Source of the DNA: Bacteroidota bacterium
GTDB taxonomy: Bacteria; Bacteroidota; Ignavibacteria; SZUA-365
DNA: 64,000 nucleotides
Direction of reading: 5' to 3'
Assembly (NCBI GenBank): GCA_023432805.1
Contig: JAEYUG010000057.1
Location: 1 to 64,000, forward strand
Made by a program: the position numbers and the translations under genes. The notes beneath the pieces were generated by a model that was not told the DNA's origin, did no database searches, and saw only the letters and a list, made by a program, of their open reading frames with translations. This document shows, piece after piece, positions 27,608-35,521 of this stretch; position 1 is the stretch's first letter, and every line of letters starts with the position of its first letter.

Positions 27608-27978
27608 TGCATGAAAGCACGAACCCCGACATCGGCGGGCTCATCGTCTTCCAGTGCGCGATCTGTGACGCAACCGGGCTCGCCACGCTCGACGAGGAAC
27701 TCGTTCCCGAGGGTCCGTCGATCTACCTGTGCCGTGCCTGCCGGGACAAGTTCCAGAAGCGGAAAAGGGACATCCTCATCTACTGCATGACCTGCAGGCG
27801 CGTCACGCACATGGTCAGCCCTCCCGACGCTCCACCGAATCTGGTGGACCCGGGCGACCGGATCATGTACGTGCTCGACTGCAGCGTGCCCCTCTCCCAC
27901 GCATTCAAACGGAGCCAGCTCAATGACCTTCGAACTGATCAACGAGATCATGGAGGGGAAGAGAGACCCGCGAACTGA
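27607..27978 (+). CDS. Zinc-ribbon-like early phage protein (123 aa)
   Basis: It contains three Cys-x2-Cys pairs (CAIC near residue 17, CRAC near 42, CMTC near 60), the pattern of a small metal-binding or treble-clef protein. It overlaps the preceding stop by TGATG and overlaps the next gene by 56 bases in another frame. It may bind nucleic acid or a host protein; not assigned further. Confidence 0.65.
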   Translation: MHESTNPDIGGLIVFQCAICDATGLATLDEELVPEGPSIYLCRACRDKFQKRKRDILIYCMTCRRVTHMVSPPDAPPNLVDPGDRIMYVLDCSVPLSHAFKRSQLNDLRTDQRDHGGEERPAN

Positions 27979-28222
27979 CAAGCGGGTGTTTCTCCCCGGA
28001 CGCACCAAGGAGACGATGTACATCAAGGTCATCGTGGTCCCGGAACATGAGTTCGACGAGAAGTACCGATTCCAGACGCGAGGTGCGCAACGGTTCTACG
28101 AACTGCTGTTCGAGTTCCTGCCGATGGCAGTCTTCAACCACCTCGCCACTCTCTTTCACATCTACTACACCAATAACCTACAGGACGATAATGGAGACAC
28201 AACTCGCCCCCGTCGCAACTGA
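27923..28222 (+). CDS. Early phage protein of unknown function (99 aa)
   Basis: A small protein with an aromatic-rich C-terminal half (RFYELLFEFLPMAVFNHLAT, HIYY). It overlaps both neighbours (56 bases with the zinc-ribbon gene, 32 with the RecT-like gene). The frame and the position in a dense array support it. No family recognised. Confidence 0.55.
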   Translation: MTFELINEIMEGKRDPRTDKRVFLPGRTKETMYIKVIVVPEHEFDEKYRFQTRGAQRFYELLFEFLPMAVFNHLATLFHIYYTNNLQDDNGDTTRPRRN

Positions 28223-29000
28223 GCCGGAGGAGACCGGCACCCTCGATGTTCGCCGGGTCGCCGTGGCGCAGAAGACCCGGGGACTCGATCTGATGAGCAT
28301 GGGTGACGTGTTCGCCAAGAGCGGTCTCTTCAAGGACGTGCGCACGGCCGCACAGGCCATCGTGAAGATCCAGGCCGGTCTGGAGATGGGCATCGAACCA
28401 TTCCAGGCCATGACGGGCCTGTACATCATCGAGGGCAAGATCGTGATGAGCGCCGCGCTCATGGCCGGCCTCATCGTGCGTTCAGGCCGGTATCGCTACC
28501 GGGTCACGCGCATCGACAACACCGGATGCCTCATCGAGTTCTTCGCCCGCGGCGTGCGTGAGTGGGAGTCTCTCGGCATGTCCGCCTTCACCATCGAGGA
28601 CGCCAAACTTGCAGGACTGACCGGCAAGGACAACTGGCGCAAGTACGCACGCAACATGTTCTTCGCCCGTGCGCTCGCGAACGGTGCGCGGTGGTTCACC
28701 CCGGATGTGTTCATCGGCCCCGCCTACGTGCCCGACGAGTTCGACATTCCGGTCAATGAGGACGGCGATGTTGATGCCGACCGCGTCGACTGGGCACGGA
28801 TGCAGAATGCCGTGGTCGTGACCGAGCGCACGGACTGGCAGCGTCAGGCCGCGCAGGCGCTGTACCCGAGGCTCGAACCGTTCGTCGTCGACCAGATCAA
28901 GGCGGCGGCAACCGACATCAGCATCTCGAACGAGCAGTTCACCGAGACGCTGAAGAAACTCGCTGCCCAGTACGGCGTTGAGTTGCCGGCCGAGGTGTGA
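28191..29000 (+). CDS. RecT-like recombination protein candidate
   Basis: A 269-residue phage protein. Its core (AAQAIVKIQAGLEMGIEPFQ, GLYIIEGKIVMSA, DNWRKYARNMFFARALANGA, then WFTPDVF) belongs to a family often annotated as RecT-like in phage genomes, which anneals single-stranded DNA during recombination or replication. The link to classical RecT is remote, so the function is inference supported by the adjacent primase. It ends one base before the primase ATG. Confidence 0.6.
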   Translation: METQLAPVATEPEETGTLDVRRVAVAQKTRGLDLMSMGDVFAKSGLFKDVRTAAQAIVKIQAGLEMGIEPFQAMTGLYIIEGKIVMSAALMAGLIVRSGRYRYRVTRIDNTGCLIEFFARGVREWESLGMSAFTIEDAKLAGLTGKDNWRKYARNMFFARALANGARWFTPDVFIGPAYVPDEFDIPVNEDGDVDADRVDWARMQNAVVVTERTDWQRQAAQALYPRLEPFVVDQIKAAATDISISNEQFTETLKKLAAQYGVELPAEV

Positions 29001-29001
29001 C

Positions 29002-29985
29002 ATGCGCGACCTCCCCGACTTCGGCGCACCGCTCATCAAGGAACGGGCAACCGCGAACTTCTCCGAGCGCTCGTTCGGCCTCTACCAGTTCGACCGCAGC
29101 ACCATGGTCTACATCCCGGTCGAGGAGGGATGGGAGGACGAGAAGCGCATGGTCTTCCATTCGCTGTACGGATGGCGCGGGAACATCACCCGTCCGCTCG
29201 AGAACCCCTTCGTCGTGAACATGATCGTGTTCGACTTCGATTCGCCGGTGCTCGAATACGCACGGGTGGACACGCTCATGTTCGTGCAGACGCTCATGGC
29301 GCTCTACGATGTGGACCCCGCGGACCTGCGGCTCTACTTCTCGGGTCACAAGGGCTTCCATGTCGTGCTGCCCATCGAGCTGTTTGTGGGCGAACCCGAT
29401 GTCACCGGACTCACCCCCTTCGCCGTGCGCGGCACGGCCATGGATCTTGCACGCGGGATCGCCTCGTTCGATCCGTCGATCTACGACCTGCGGCGTGTCA
29501 TCCGCATCCCGAACCGGCAGAACATGCATTCGGGACTCTACAAGGTTGGCCTCACCTACGAGCAGCTCCTCGAAATGAACGTCGATCAGATCCGCTCGTA
29601 CGCAGTGCAGGCCCGGCCCCACGTGCCCGCCAACGAGGATCCTCCGACCGCCAACAGCGAACTCGGCGACATCCTTCTGCGGAACGTCGCGACCAGTGAA
29701 CGACGCCCCGACGGTCAGCGCGAGGCCACGCCCCTCCCCGAACTCTTCCTGCCGGTCAAACCCGGCAACCGCAACAACGCCGCCACGCAGCTCGCGGGCC
29801 TGCTCGTCAAGCACATCGAGGACCTGCAGGTGCTGCAGCAGATCATGGTGACCTGGAACCGCACGAATCCGATGCCGCTCCATGACCGTGAACTCGCCCA
29901 CATCGTGGCCGGAGTCCACACGCGATACCGAAGCACCCACCGAAAACCGAAATCACACTACACCCATACCACCCGGAGTTTCTGA
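29002..29985 (+). CDS. Archaeo-eukaryotic-type DNA primase (PriS-like)
   Basis: A 327-residue protein with primase-polymerase motifs: motif I MIVFDFDSP (Asp78, Asp80 as metal ligands), motif II YFSGHKGFHVVLP (about 112-124) and motif III around RRVIRIPNRQN (about 164-174). It would make primers for phage replication. A C-terminal region of about 100 residues could be a helical accessory domain. The pairing with a DnaB-like helicase three genes downstream, not a DnaG-type TOPRIM primase, is notable. The start at 29,002 lies two bases after the preceding stop. Confidence 0.82.
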   Translation: MRDLPDFGAPLIKERATANFSERSFGLYQFDRSTMVYIPVEEGWEDEKRMVFHSLYGWRGNITRPLENPFVVNMIVFDFDSPVLEYARVDTLMFVQTLMALYDVDPADLRLYFSGHKGFHVVLPIELFVGEPDVTGLTPFAVRGTAMDLARGIASFDPSIYDLRRVIRIPNRQNMHSGLYKVGLTYEQLLEMNVDQIRSYAVQARPHVPANEDPPTANSELGDILLRNVATSERRPDGQREATPLPELFLPVKPGNRNNAATQLAGLLVKHIEDLQVLQQIMVTWNRTNPMPLHDRELAHIVAGVHTRYRSTHRKPKSHYTHTTRSF

Positions 29986-29986
29986 C

Positions 29987-30769
29987 ATGTCTGACTTCAA
30001 TGAATTCTTCACCCAGGCCGTGAGCGAGGCCATCGAGTCGGCGATCGACACGACCTACACCATGCACCACGGCGACCTGCTCAAGCTCGGCATCGTCGCC
30101 ATTCAGCCGACCAAGAAGGAACTGGAGGCCGTCGGCAACGTGCCCATCGGCACGGACCCGCGCACACTTGTGCCCTGGAAGGACGGCATCTCGCTCAACT
30201 GTCTGGTCATGCGCGTCAAGAGCGCGAACGACGCGGTCATCAAGATGATCGACGTCGATGAGAACGGGAAGATTGTGTTCCCGAACGGCACCATCAATGT
30301 CGACCGCTACGTGCGCATCAACGCCAAGGACATCACCGGCGGATTCGTGCGCCTGCCTCCCGATGAGAACGGCCGCACCTCGAAGATCCTGTGGCCCGCC
30401 GACTGGGACCGCCTCACGCCGACGCGCCGATTGGCCTACTGGCTGGAGTGGGCGGCCTTCAAGTACGGCATGCCGAAGGGATCGGTGCAGGAGGGCACGG
30501 TATTCTATGCCTTCCACGTCGTGCGCCGCGGCAAGGAGGGATCGCCCTACGAGGGCAAGGTGTTCAGCGACGTCGCCGCCCGCATTCAGGACGAGGCGAC
30601 CGGCACCTGGGTGAGCGCGACGAGCAAGGTCGAGTCCATGCCCGTCGAAAGCCTGCGCATGGCCAAGCAGGAACTCGTGCGTCTCTACGAGGAATACAAG
30701 GCCCGCAAGGAGCAGGACGCGACGAGCTTCAACTACGGCTCCAACTACAGCGAGGACGCAGGATTCTAA
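29987..30769 (+). CDS. Phage replication-module protein, possible ssDNA-binding
   Basis: A 260-residue protein that starts one base after the primase stop. The middle has strand-rich segments (IVFPNGTINVDRYVRINA, TVFYAFHVVRRG) and the C-terminus is charged, ending in an acidic-aromatic tail (NYGSNYSEDAGF). An acidic/aromatic tail next to a primase is typical of single-stranded DNA-binding proteins, but I do not see a decisive OB-fold motif. Function is a guess from context. Confidence 0.6.
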   Translation: MSDFNEFFTQAVSEAIESAIDTTYTMHHGDLLKLGIVAIQPTKKELEAVGNVPIGTDPRTLVPWKDGISLNCLVMRVKSANDAVIKMIDVDENGKIVFPNGTINVDRYVRINAKDITGGFVRLPPDENGRTSKILWPADWDRLTPTRRLAYWLEWAAFKYGMPKGSVQEGTVFYAFHVVRRGKEGSPYEGKVFSDVAARIQDEATGTWVSATSKVESMPVESLRMAKQELVRLYEEYKARKEQDATSFNYGSNYSEDAGF

Positions 30770-30909
30770 TGGCAGCGAGGGGCGGCGGCGTGGGAAGCAG
30801 ACACGCGGCAGGTCCGTGCAATGCGGGCCGTTCGAGCCGGCAGACAAACACTGCGAGTGCAGGAGTAGCGCCCTGCCCGCCTCTCTTTCTCTTCACCCCC
30901 ATCGATTGA
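30769..30909 (+). CDS. Doubtful 46-residue frame in a 146-bp gap
   Basis: An ATG overlaps the preceding stop (TAATG) and opens 47 codons rich in Gly, Arg and Cys. The composition is not protein-like beyond this and there is no Shine-Dalgarno. It is listed because the junction is the same as at real genes in this array; it may be a leader or nothing. Confidence 0.2.
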   Translation: MAARGGGVGSRHAAGPCNAGRSSRQTNTASAGVAPCPPLFLFTPID

Positions 30910-30915
30910 ACGCAT

Positions 30916-31200
30916 ATGGCCAAATCAAAACGCGAGATCCCCTTCGCCGCGCACATGTACGACCGCAAACTCGAATGGCGCCTTCTGGATGTCTGGCGGC
31001 GTCATCAGCAGCACCAGATCCTGACCCTGCGAAAACTCCTCGCCGAGTGCTGGCAGGCCGGACTCTCCGAGGAGGAGATCAATCTGACCATCGACAGGTA
31101 CTTCGACCTGCCGCCCGGCTACTCCATCTCGTACCTGCGGGGGATGCTGATCGACCGGAAGAAGCGCACGGCAGCCCCGATCTCGGAGGTGGTATGGTGA
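30916..31200 (+). CDS. Small helical phage protein upstream of helicase (94 aa)
   Basis: A basic N-terminus followed by helices (EWRLLDVWRRHQQHQILTLR, SEEEINLTIDRYFDL). It overlaps the helicase start by a few bases. By size and location it could be a helicase loader or accessory, but no family is recognised. Confidence 0.6.
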   Translation: MAKSKREIPFAAHMYDRKLEWRLLDVWRRHQQHQILTLRKLLAECWQAGLSEEEINLTIDRYFDLPPGYSISYLRGMLIDRKKRTAAPISEVVW

Positions 31201-32501
31201 TCAAGGACTCCCGGTGGGTTGTGCTCGCCGATGCGGTCCAGCGCGGTGACCGGGGCGCGGTGATGATGATGCAGCCCGAGTGGTTCGACGACCTGTCCTA
31301 CCTCACCTACGAGGCGATCATCGGTCTGCCGACGCTCAGTCTGCCGCTCGTCGTCGAGGCGCTCAAGCCGAACCTCGCCGATGTCGCACTCGAGTCGGTC
31401 GTGCACAACCTGTCGCAGTCCATCGAGGACGAGGATGTCGACACGCATCTGTCGGCCCTCGCCTACCGGTACGGCACCCACCGGATCGCCGAGATCATCG
31501 AGTCGGCGCAGTACCGGATCACGCAGGGCGAGAACCGGTTTCAGATCAGCGAGGACGTCCAGAGCGAACTCGCGACGATCCACATGGGCGCGAAGGACGA
31601 GACCTTCGACGACGTCTTCTCCGAGGCGATCAGCTATGATCGTTCGGGATACCTGACCGGCATCGAGCAGTTCCAGCGGCTCGGTGTCGACCAGTGGCTC
31701 GGCGGCGACATCATCTCCATCGGCGGCGACACCGGCACGTACAAGACCACGTTCGCGATCCATCTGTGCGACGAGGCCCTCAAGGCGAACCCGGACCTGC
31801 ATGTCCTGTACTTCATGAAGGAGCAGCCGCGCTACCAGACCCTGCACAAGCTGCTCGCCCGGCATGCCGGCGTGGGCTATACGAACATCATCAAGTACCT
31901 GAACCGCGAGAATCCCTCGTTCATTCAACAGGTGCGGGAGAAGACCGAGCACAACGACATCCTGCGCCGTTTCCACATCATCAGCCAGGACGACTTCTCG
32001 ACACCCTACGATGTCGCGAACATCCTGCGCAAGAACGCGAACCGCTATGGGAAGGTCATGTGGGTGCTCGATTACCTGACCTGCCTGGAATTCGGCGGGA
32101 AGGCCGAACACTTCAACAGCTACCTCGCGCGCGGCTTGCGTGTGCTCAAGAACGCGGTCCTCGGCACCCGCTCGGTCGGCGTCATCATCAACCAACTCGT
32201 CAACGGATGGAACATCGGACGGGACAACACCGTCCAAAAGATGTTCCCCACGCGCTCACACATCATCTGGTCGAGTGAGATCAAGAATCTGTCGGCCTAC
32301 ATCATCATGCTTTACCATCCCGGCACGTACTTCCCGTACGACCGCCGCGCCATCTTCACTTCCTTCGCCAAACTGCGGCACTCCGACGGGACCTTCCGCA
32401 CCTCGTTCATGATCGAGGGCGAGCAGCAGCAGTTCCGCACACCGCACGAGCGCGAGGCATTGACCATACACTCCATCGAACAGGAAATCATCAAAGGATA
32501 A
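31194..32501 (+). CDS. DnaB-like replicative helicase
   Basis: A 435-residue RecA-fold protein. Walker A is GGDTGTYKTT (Lys about 184), Walker B is around VMWVLDYLTCLEF, and an H3-like segment is SVGVIINQLVNG. An N-terminal domain of about 140 helical residues precedes it, as in DnaB-family helicases. It would unwind phage DNA at the fork with the primase encoded upstream. The start overlaps the preceding stop (ATGGTGA). A longer upstream frame is open but not supported. Confidence 0.8.
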   Translation: MVIKDSRWVVLADAVQRGDRGAVMMMQPEWFDDLSYLTYEAIIGLPTLSLPLVVEALKPNLADVALESVVHNLSQSIEDEDVDTHLSALAYRYGTHRIAEIIESAQYRITQGENRFQISEDVQSELATIHMGAKDETFDDVFSEAISYDRSGYLTGIEQFQRLGVDQWLGGDIISIGGDTGTYKTTFAIHLCDEALKANPDLHVLYFMKEQPRYQTLHKLLARHAGVGYTNIIKYLNRENPSFIQQVREKTEHNDILRRFHIISQDDFSTPYDVANILRKNANRYGKVMWVLDYLTCLEFGGKAEHFNSYLARGLRVLKNAVLGTRSVGVIINQLVNGWNIGRDNTVQKMFPTRSHIIWSSEIKNLSAYIIMLYHPGTYFPYDRRAIFTSFAKLRHSDGTFRTSFMIEGEQQQFRTPHEREALTIHSIEQEIIKG

Positions 32502-32503
32502 TC

Positions 32504-33511
32504 ATGGCACACGAAATCATGAACGGAGAGATGTTCTCCGTTCGTGCCACCCCCTGGCACAAGCAGGGCGTGGTGCTCGACAACCCGCCCTCCACCGCGG
32601 AGGCGATCAAGGCAGCCGGACTCAACTGGACGGTCGAGATGCTGCCGAACTTCATTCACGAGCAGACCGACACGATGGGCATGATGCACTATGCGACCGG
32701 GTTGTTCTCGACCGTGCGCTGGACCGAAACCGGCCCGCTCATTCTCGGCACCGTCTCCGACCAGTACCGCGTCGTGCAGAACGAGGAGGCCTTCCGCGTG
32801 TTTGACGAGGTGCTGCTCCCGGCGGGCTACCAGTACGAAACTGCAGGTGCGATCAAAGGCGGCAAGAAGGTCTGGATCATGGCCGTCGCTCCCGAGTCGT
32901 TCCGCGTCACGAACGGCGACGAGATCCGCAAGTATCTCCTGCTCGTCACATCGCACGACGGCACGGCCCAGGTGCGGTTCTTTCCGACCGCCGTGCGCGT
33001 GGTCTGCAACAACACGCTGCAGTGGGCACTCCGGGGCGCGTCAGACGGATTTGCGATCCCGCACAAGGGCGAGCCCGTCAGGAAGATCGATCTGGCCGCA
33101 CGGCTTATCGAAAAGGCCGAGGGTGAGTTCATTCACGCCAAGGCCATGTTCGACCTGATGACCGAGCACCGGATGACCGAGATGCAGGTGATCAAGTTCT
33201 GGGAGTCGGTCGTGCCCGACCTCAAGAAGCGCAATGACCCGGAGATCAAGCGCAACGTCTGGAAGCCGATGTTCGAGGCGCTGGCCGAGGGCTTCCACTA
33301 CGGACGCGGCAACCGGGGCGAGACGCTGTGGGATGCCTACAACGCCGTGACCGAATACGTCGATCATCGGCGCGGGACCGCGCACGAGCGCATCGTCGAG
33401 TACGCGATGTTCGGCAACGGGGCGAAGGTCAAGATCGCCGCGTTTGAGAAAGCGACGGATCTCGTGAAGGCTGAACGCGAGAACGCACCTGTGTTCCTGG
33501 GGGTGAACTGA
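32504..33511 (+). CDS. DUF932 family phage/plasmid-like protein
   Basis: A 335-residue member of the DUF932 (phage/plasmid-like) family. Typical segments are MFSVRATPWHKQG near the start, YRVVQNEEAFRVFD and VRVVCNNTLQWAL. The family is common in phages and plasmids and has no settled function; a role near replication or defence is guessed from gene neighbourhoods. It follows the helicase by two bases and overlaps the next gene by ATGA. Confidence 0.85.
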   Translation: MAHEIMNGEMFSVRATPWHKQGVVLDNPPSTAEAIKAAGLNWTVEMLPNFIHEQTDTMGMMHYATGLFSTVRWTETGPLILGTVSDQYRVVQNEEAFRVFDEVLLPAGYQYETAGAIKGGKKVWIMAVAPESFRVTNGDEIRKYLLLVTSHDGTAQVRFFPTAVRVVCNNTLQWALRGASDGFAIPHKGEPVRKIDLAARLIEKAEGEFIHAKAMFDLMTEHRMTEMQVIKFWESVVPDLKKRNDPEIKRNVWKPMFEALAEGFHYGRGNRGETLWDAYNAVTEYVDHRRGTAHERIVEYAMFGNGAKVKIAAFEKATDLVKAERENAPVFLGVN

Positions 33512-33807
33512 TGAGCACGGACAACCCCACGAAGCTGGACCTCGCGCTCCAGGCGGCAGATGCCTACATGAACCGTGCGGCAGGAGAGGAGAAGGTCCAG
33601 AAGTTCAATGCGCTGTTCGCGACCCTCGTCGTCACGCTCTACCGCGTCTCGGTCCAGCGTGGACGGCTGGATGTCGATCAGGTTCTGGACGTGGTGACCG
33701 CGGTGGCCTGCTGCGATCACGCAGTCATGGATCTCATCCTTGAGGCACTGAAGGAGGAGGCTGGGGAGTCCTCCCAGTGGGTCGACCAGTCGGCATTGGT
33801 GAACTGA
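33511..33807 (+). CDS. Small phage protein of unknown function (98 aa)
   Basis: A mainly helical protein (LDLALQAADAYMNRAAGE, QVLDVVTAVACCDHAVMD). It overlaps DUF932 by ATGA and the next gene by TGATG. No family recognised. Confidence 0.6.
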   Translation: MSTDNPTKLDLALQAADAYMNRAAGEEKVQKFNALFATLVVTLYRVSVQRGRLDVDQVLDVVTAVACCDHAVMDLILEALKEEAGESSQWVDQSALVN

Positions 33808-34016
33808 TGGATGCCGCAATCGAACTTCGCACGCAGCGTGAACGCTTCGAGTCGTGGAAGCGGATGAACGAGGCATCTCCGACGGATCCCACGTACGCCC
33901 TCGTGCGCGCCACGAACGAGCAGACCCTCGCGATCTATCTCGTCGGGGGCCTTCTGGCGCAGATGATGAGTCCCCACTTTATCGACAAGAACACCTACTC
34001 TGGAGACACCCCATGA
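33807..34016 (+). CDS. Small phage protein of unknown function (69 aa)
   Basis: A helical protein (DAAIELRTQRERFESWKRMN) with a hydrophobic segment near residues 43-55 (AIYLVGGLLAQMM). It overlaps neighbours at both ends by 1-4 bases. No family recognised. Confidence 0.55.
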   Translation: MDAAIELRTQRERFESWKRMNEASPTDPTYALVRATNEQTLAIYLVGGLLAQMMSPHFIDKNTYSGDTP

Positions 34017-34639
34017 TGACACATACATTCGAATCCCTCTTCGGGGAGTCCAAACCCTCCGACGCAGACATCCTCCCCGGCGCCGAACCCACGTACACCC
34101 CGCCGAACATGCGTGAACTGCGCAGGGACGTGGGCATGGACGTGGGCGATGACCACGAGGAACCGTTCGAGGAGAACGAGCGCGAGGAACTGTTCGAGGA
34201 GGATGAACCCATCGAGATCCCGATGTCGCTCGAAGTCCCGACCCGTTTCCCGAACAAGCACGAGATGATGGCCGCACGTCCGCAGATCATCGAGGATCTG
34301 GTCGGCAGGCACGGCGCGCTCAAGACGTTCCTGCTCATCAAGTTCGTCGAGAAGCTTCTGCTCGACAAGGATCAGGGTGTGGCCCGCCAGATCAAGGATG
34401 CCGCAGAGATCGAGTACCTGGAGAAGTACGGCAAGGGCTCGACCGAAATCATGGGCGTGAAGGTCATGCCGCGCAGTGCCAATGCGATGTGGATCTATCC
34501 GCCCGAGGTGGCCGCTCTCGAAACCGAACTCGATGCGCTCAAGCGCAGGGTGGCCGGCGCAAAGAAGGCGGCCGAGATCGACGGACGGGCCACAAGGTAC
34601 AAGACCGACGACAAGACCATATCGGTCACGTTCCTATGA
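34013..34639 (+). CDS. Phage protein of unknown function (208 aa)
   Basis: A protein with an acidic, probably disordered N-terminal third (EEPFEENEREELFEEDEPIE) and a helical C-terminal part with a coiled segment (ALETELDALKRRVAGAKKAA). It starts at either of two adjacent ATGs. Size and position before the portal would allow a small terminase subunit, but I see no DNA-binding motif that supports this. Confidence 0.6.
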   Translation: MMTHTFESLFGESKPSDADILPGAEPTYTPPNMRELRRDVGMDVGDDHEEPFEENEREELFEEDEPIEIPMSLEVPTRFPNKHEMMAARPQIIEDLVGRHGALKTFLLIKFVEKLLLDKDQGVARQIKDAAEIEYLEKYGKGSTEIMGVKVMPRSANAMWIYPPEVAALETELDALKRRVAGAKKAAEIDGRATRYKTDDKTISVTFL

Positions 34640-34806
34640 TCTGGACGATCCGTGTGCGATCCTTCGATCTGCAGGTTGAGGCCGACCTGGTCGAGATCAC
34701 GGACTTCGGGATCCGCATCGAGCGCCTCGGTGACACCGCGTACATCGACATCACCGAACCGTTCGAGATCATCGAGCCGCCACAGTCCTCTCTCATCCCG
34801 TCCTGA
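34636..34806 (+). CDS. Small beta-rich phage protein (56 aa)
   Basis: A 56-residue protein (TIRVRSFDLQVEADLVEITD, GIRIERLGDTAYIDI) overlapping the previous stop by ATGA. It is the last gene before a terminator and thus ends the early/replication transcription unit. No family recognised. Confidence 0.55.
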   Translation: MIWTIRVRSFDLQVEADLVEITDFGIRIERLGDTAYIDITEPFEIIEPPQSSLIPS

Positions 34807-34808
34807 AA

Positions 34809-34837
34809 CAAGCCCCCCATGTGGGGGCTTTTTTTCA
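34809..34837 (+). terminator. Rho-independent terminator after the early unit
   Basis: A stem of AGCCCCC with GGGGGCT, a short loop, then seven T. It separates the replication genes from the moron and virion genes. Confidence 0.92.
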
Positions 34838-34869
34838 CCAACTATTCTTTGGTTGATACCTGATATTCC

Positions 34870-34895
34870 GTAGTTTCTGACGATATCAGAACTAC
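34870..34895. promoter_or_regulatory. Inverted repeat upstream of the moron gene
   Basis: GTAGT-(T)-TCTGA pairs with TCAGA-ACTAC around a five-base loop: ten base pairs with one bulged base, ending three bases before the ATG at 34,899. It may be an operator or an mRNA hairpin hiding the start. The surrounding 60 bases are AT-rich and likely contain the moron promoter. Confidence 0.6.
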
Positions 34896-34898
34896 TTA

Positions 34899-35414
34899 AT
34901 GGAACAGAACGACATGTCTCGAGCATTCCTTGGATTTCTTGTACTGTTGTTTTTCACGCCTGTCTCACAAGCAAGTTCACAGTCCCTGAATTTGGGCTTA
35001 TTGTCTGTTCATCTTGGGCAGTCCATCCAACAATTGGAGTCGGAGGCGCTAACGTTTGGCTATTCAGTTGAGCTGAAGCCAGAGGCGGCTATCCACGTGG
35101 TTTATGATTCCAAGGGGAATAACCTAGGGCAGCTGGCAGCACCTCGTGGCAAGGTTATCCAAATTCTGAAATTCTGGTCCATTCCAAAGCCCAATGATTA
35201 TTCGAGCGCTATCGAAGTCTTCTATTCAGCCTTCCTTGATGCGAAAGTCAGAGGAAACGATTTCGCATCTCCGAATGTGAGATATGTGAATGTTGGTGGC
35301 ATGAAGTCATCTACAATCAGTTTCAAAAGTGGCAACGAAGTACTCATGCTCAGTCACGGAGTACAGAAAGGCAGAACCACCTATACTGTCATGGAGCTGC
35401 TCCCAGCGGAGTAG
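34899..35414 (+). CDS. Secreted moron protein of unknown function
   Basis: A 171-residue protein with a signal peptide (FLGFLVLLFFTPVSQA core, cleavage near SQA/SS) and a mature alpha/beta domain. Base composition is visibly AT-richer than the neighbours and codon use differs (many AA/TT-ending codons). It stands alone between a terminator and the portal gene. These are marks of a moron expressed from the prophage. An exported product suggests a lysogen surface role such as superinfection exclusion, which is inference. An internal ATG at 34,914 would also keep the signal peptide. Confidence 0.72.
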   Translation: MEQNDMSRAFLGFLVLLFFTPVSQASSQSLNLGLLSVHLGQSIQQLESEALTFGYSVELKPEAAIHVVYDSKGNNLGQLAAPRGKVIQILKFWSIPKPNDYSSAIEVFYSAFLDAKVRGNDFASPNVRYVNVGGMKSSTISFKSGNEVLMLSHGVQKGRTTYTVMELLPAE

Positions 35415-35521
35415 CGTATTTGGGATAGAAGGCAACAAGGTTCAGGGAGAAGTGGTAGCCGTCCCGCAACAGTTCCAGGGTACGCCGCAAGGGAGATCCC
35501 GCGCGCGATAGTTTCGTGCGC

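Noticed and set aside
27923..28046. A 48-residue upstream extension of the RecT-like protein from 28,047
   Set aside because: The extension is Ser/Arg-rich and out of keeping with the family; the ATG at 28,191 begins the conserved part.
30816..31193. Upstream extension of the DnaB-like helicase
   Set aside because: The open frame crosses the 94-residue gene and a non-coding gap; helicase homology starts after 31,194 where a coupled ATG is present.
34013..34639. Small terminase subunit
   Set aside because: The location is suitable but there is no helix-turn-helix or known terminase signature, and no large terminase follows.
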